Shown here in pieces: positions 5,204 to 5,426 of a stretch of DNA of 5,426 nucleotides. The translations under genes and the position numbers were made by a program. How positions within the stretch are numbered: position 1 is the first letter of the stretch; each line of letters begins with the position of its first letter. Source of the DNA: an uncultured Pleurocapsa sp. GTDB lineage: Bacteria; Cyanobacteriota; Cyanobacteriia; Cyanobacteriales; Xenococcaceae. The notes beneath the pieces are model-generated. The model had not been told where the DNA came from. It ran no database searches and worked only from the letters and a program-made list of their open reading frames with translations. The DNA lies in assembly GCA_937884735.1 (NCBI GenBank), contig CAKZYI010000342.1, positions 1 to 5,426 on the forward strand, written 5' to 3'.

Positions 5204-5426
5204 ATGAACAGCGATTGTATTTCAACTGAGCAAGCTAAAATTTTGATCGTAGACGATCGACTAGATAATTTACGTCTCTTGTCTCAAATACTGATCGGAC
5301 AGGGGTATGAGGTGCGTAAAGCTATCAATGGTTCAACCGCCTTGATGGGCGTACAAAAATTTTTCCCTGATTTGATTTTGTTGGATATCATTATGCCTGG
5401 GATGAATGGCTACGAAGTGTGTAAGA
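5204..5426 (+). CDS. Response regulator receiver protein, N-terminal part
   Basis: The frame opens with ATG at 5204 and is cut by the right edge after 74 codons. It encodes a CheY-like receiver domain. ILIVDDRLDN (13-22) holds the acidic pair Asp17-Asp18, and LILLDIIMPGMNGYEV (57-72) holds the expected phospho-acceptor Asp61 with the conserved MPGMNG that follows. The conserved Thr/Ser and Lys of the second half lie outside the window, as would any output domain, so it may be a lone receiver or the start of a hybrid kinase, a GGDEF protein or another regulator. It starts 11 bases after the stop of the cyclic di-GMP gene, so the two are probably one operon. An earlier ATG at 5194 is in another frame and stops after 11 codons. 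Confidence 0.9.
   Translation, partial: MNSDCISTEQAKILIVDDRLDNLRLLSQILIGQGYEVRKAINGSTALMGVQKFFPDLILLDIIMPGMNGYEVCK

Overview
The window looks like a piece of a cyanobacterial chromosome. It is AT-rich, contains three copies of the cyanobacterial octamer GCGATCGC (HIP1), and carries heptanucleotide tandem repeats of the kind known in cyanobacteria. The protein content agrees: a DUF3598-type N-terminus, a cyanobacterial-style Fmt, and a large CBS-PAS-GGDEF-EAL protein followed by a receiver-domain gene. Genus cannot be fixed from the sequence alone.

Left part (1-1213): the first 19 codons of a DUF3598-like gene run off the left edge on the minus strand. It diverges from fmt (methionyl-tRNA formyltransferase, complete, all catalytic residues present) across a 146-bp intergenic region that holds a perfect 9-bp inverted repeat just upstream of fmt.

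Middle (1214-2023, about 810 bp without an intact gene): this is a decaying, repeat-rich stretch. In order it holds a weak terminator, a 38-bp near-perfect palindrome with G-rich flanks that may be the core of a small MITE-like element, and the last quarter of a phosphoadenylyl-sulfate reductase gene (cysH). That remnant keeps its catalytic ECGLH motif but is frameshifted by an exact 7-bp tandem duplication. Then come four copies of the heptamer ATAAGTA, traces of a second unidentified broken reading frame, a small hairpin and a second, degenerate block of the same heptamer.

Right part (2024-5426): a minus-strand gene for a 125-residue protein with two predicted membrane helices diverges from a plus-strand signalling pair. 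The first gene of the pair encodes an 874-residue cytoplasmic protein with four CBS motifs, a PAS domain, an intact GGDEF domain with its inhibitory I-site, and an EAL domain with all expected catalytic residues. It can in principle both make and break cyclic di-GMP under control of a nucleotide and/or a PAS signal. Eleven bases downstream begins a receiver-domain protein, cut by the right edge, which is probably co-transcribed and likely belongs to the same signalling module.

Nothing here amounts to a clear new system. The best leads are the frameshifted cysH relic beside a palindromic element, the paired heptamer repeats around a second gene ruin, and the multi-input cyclic di-GMP protein with its repeat-containing promoter region.
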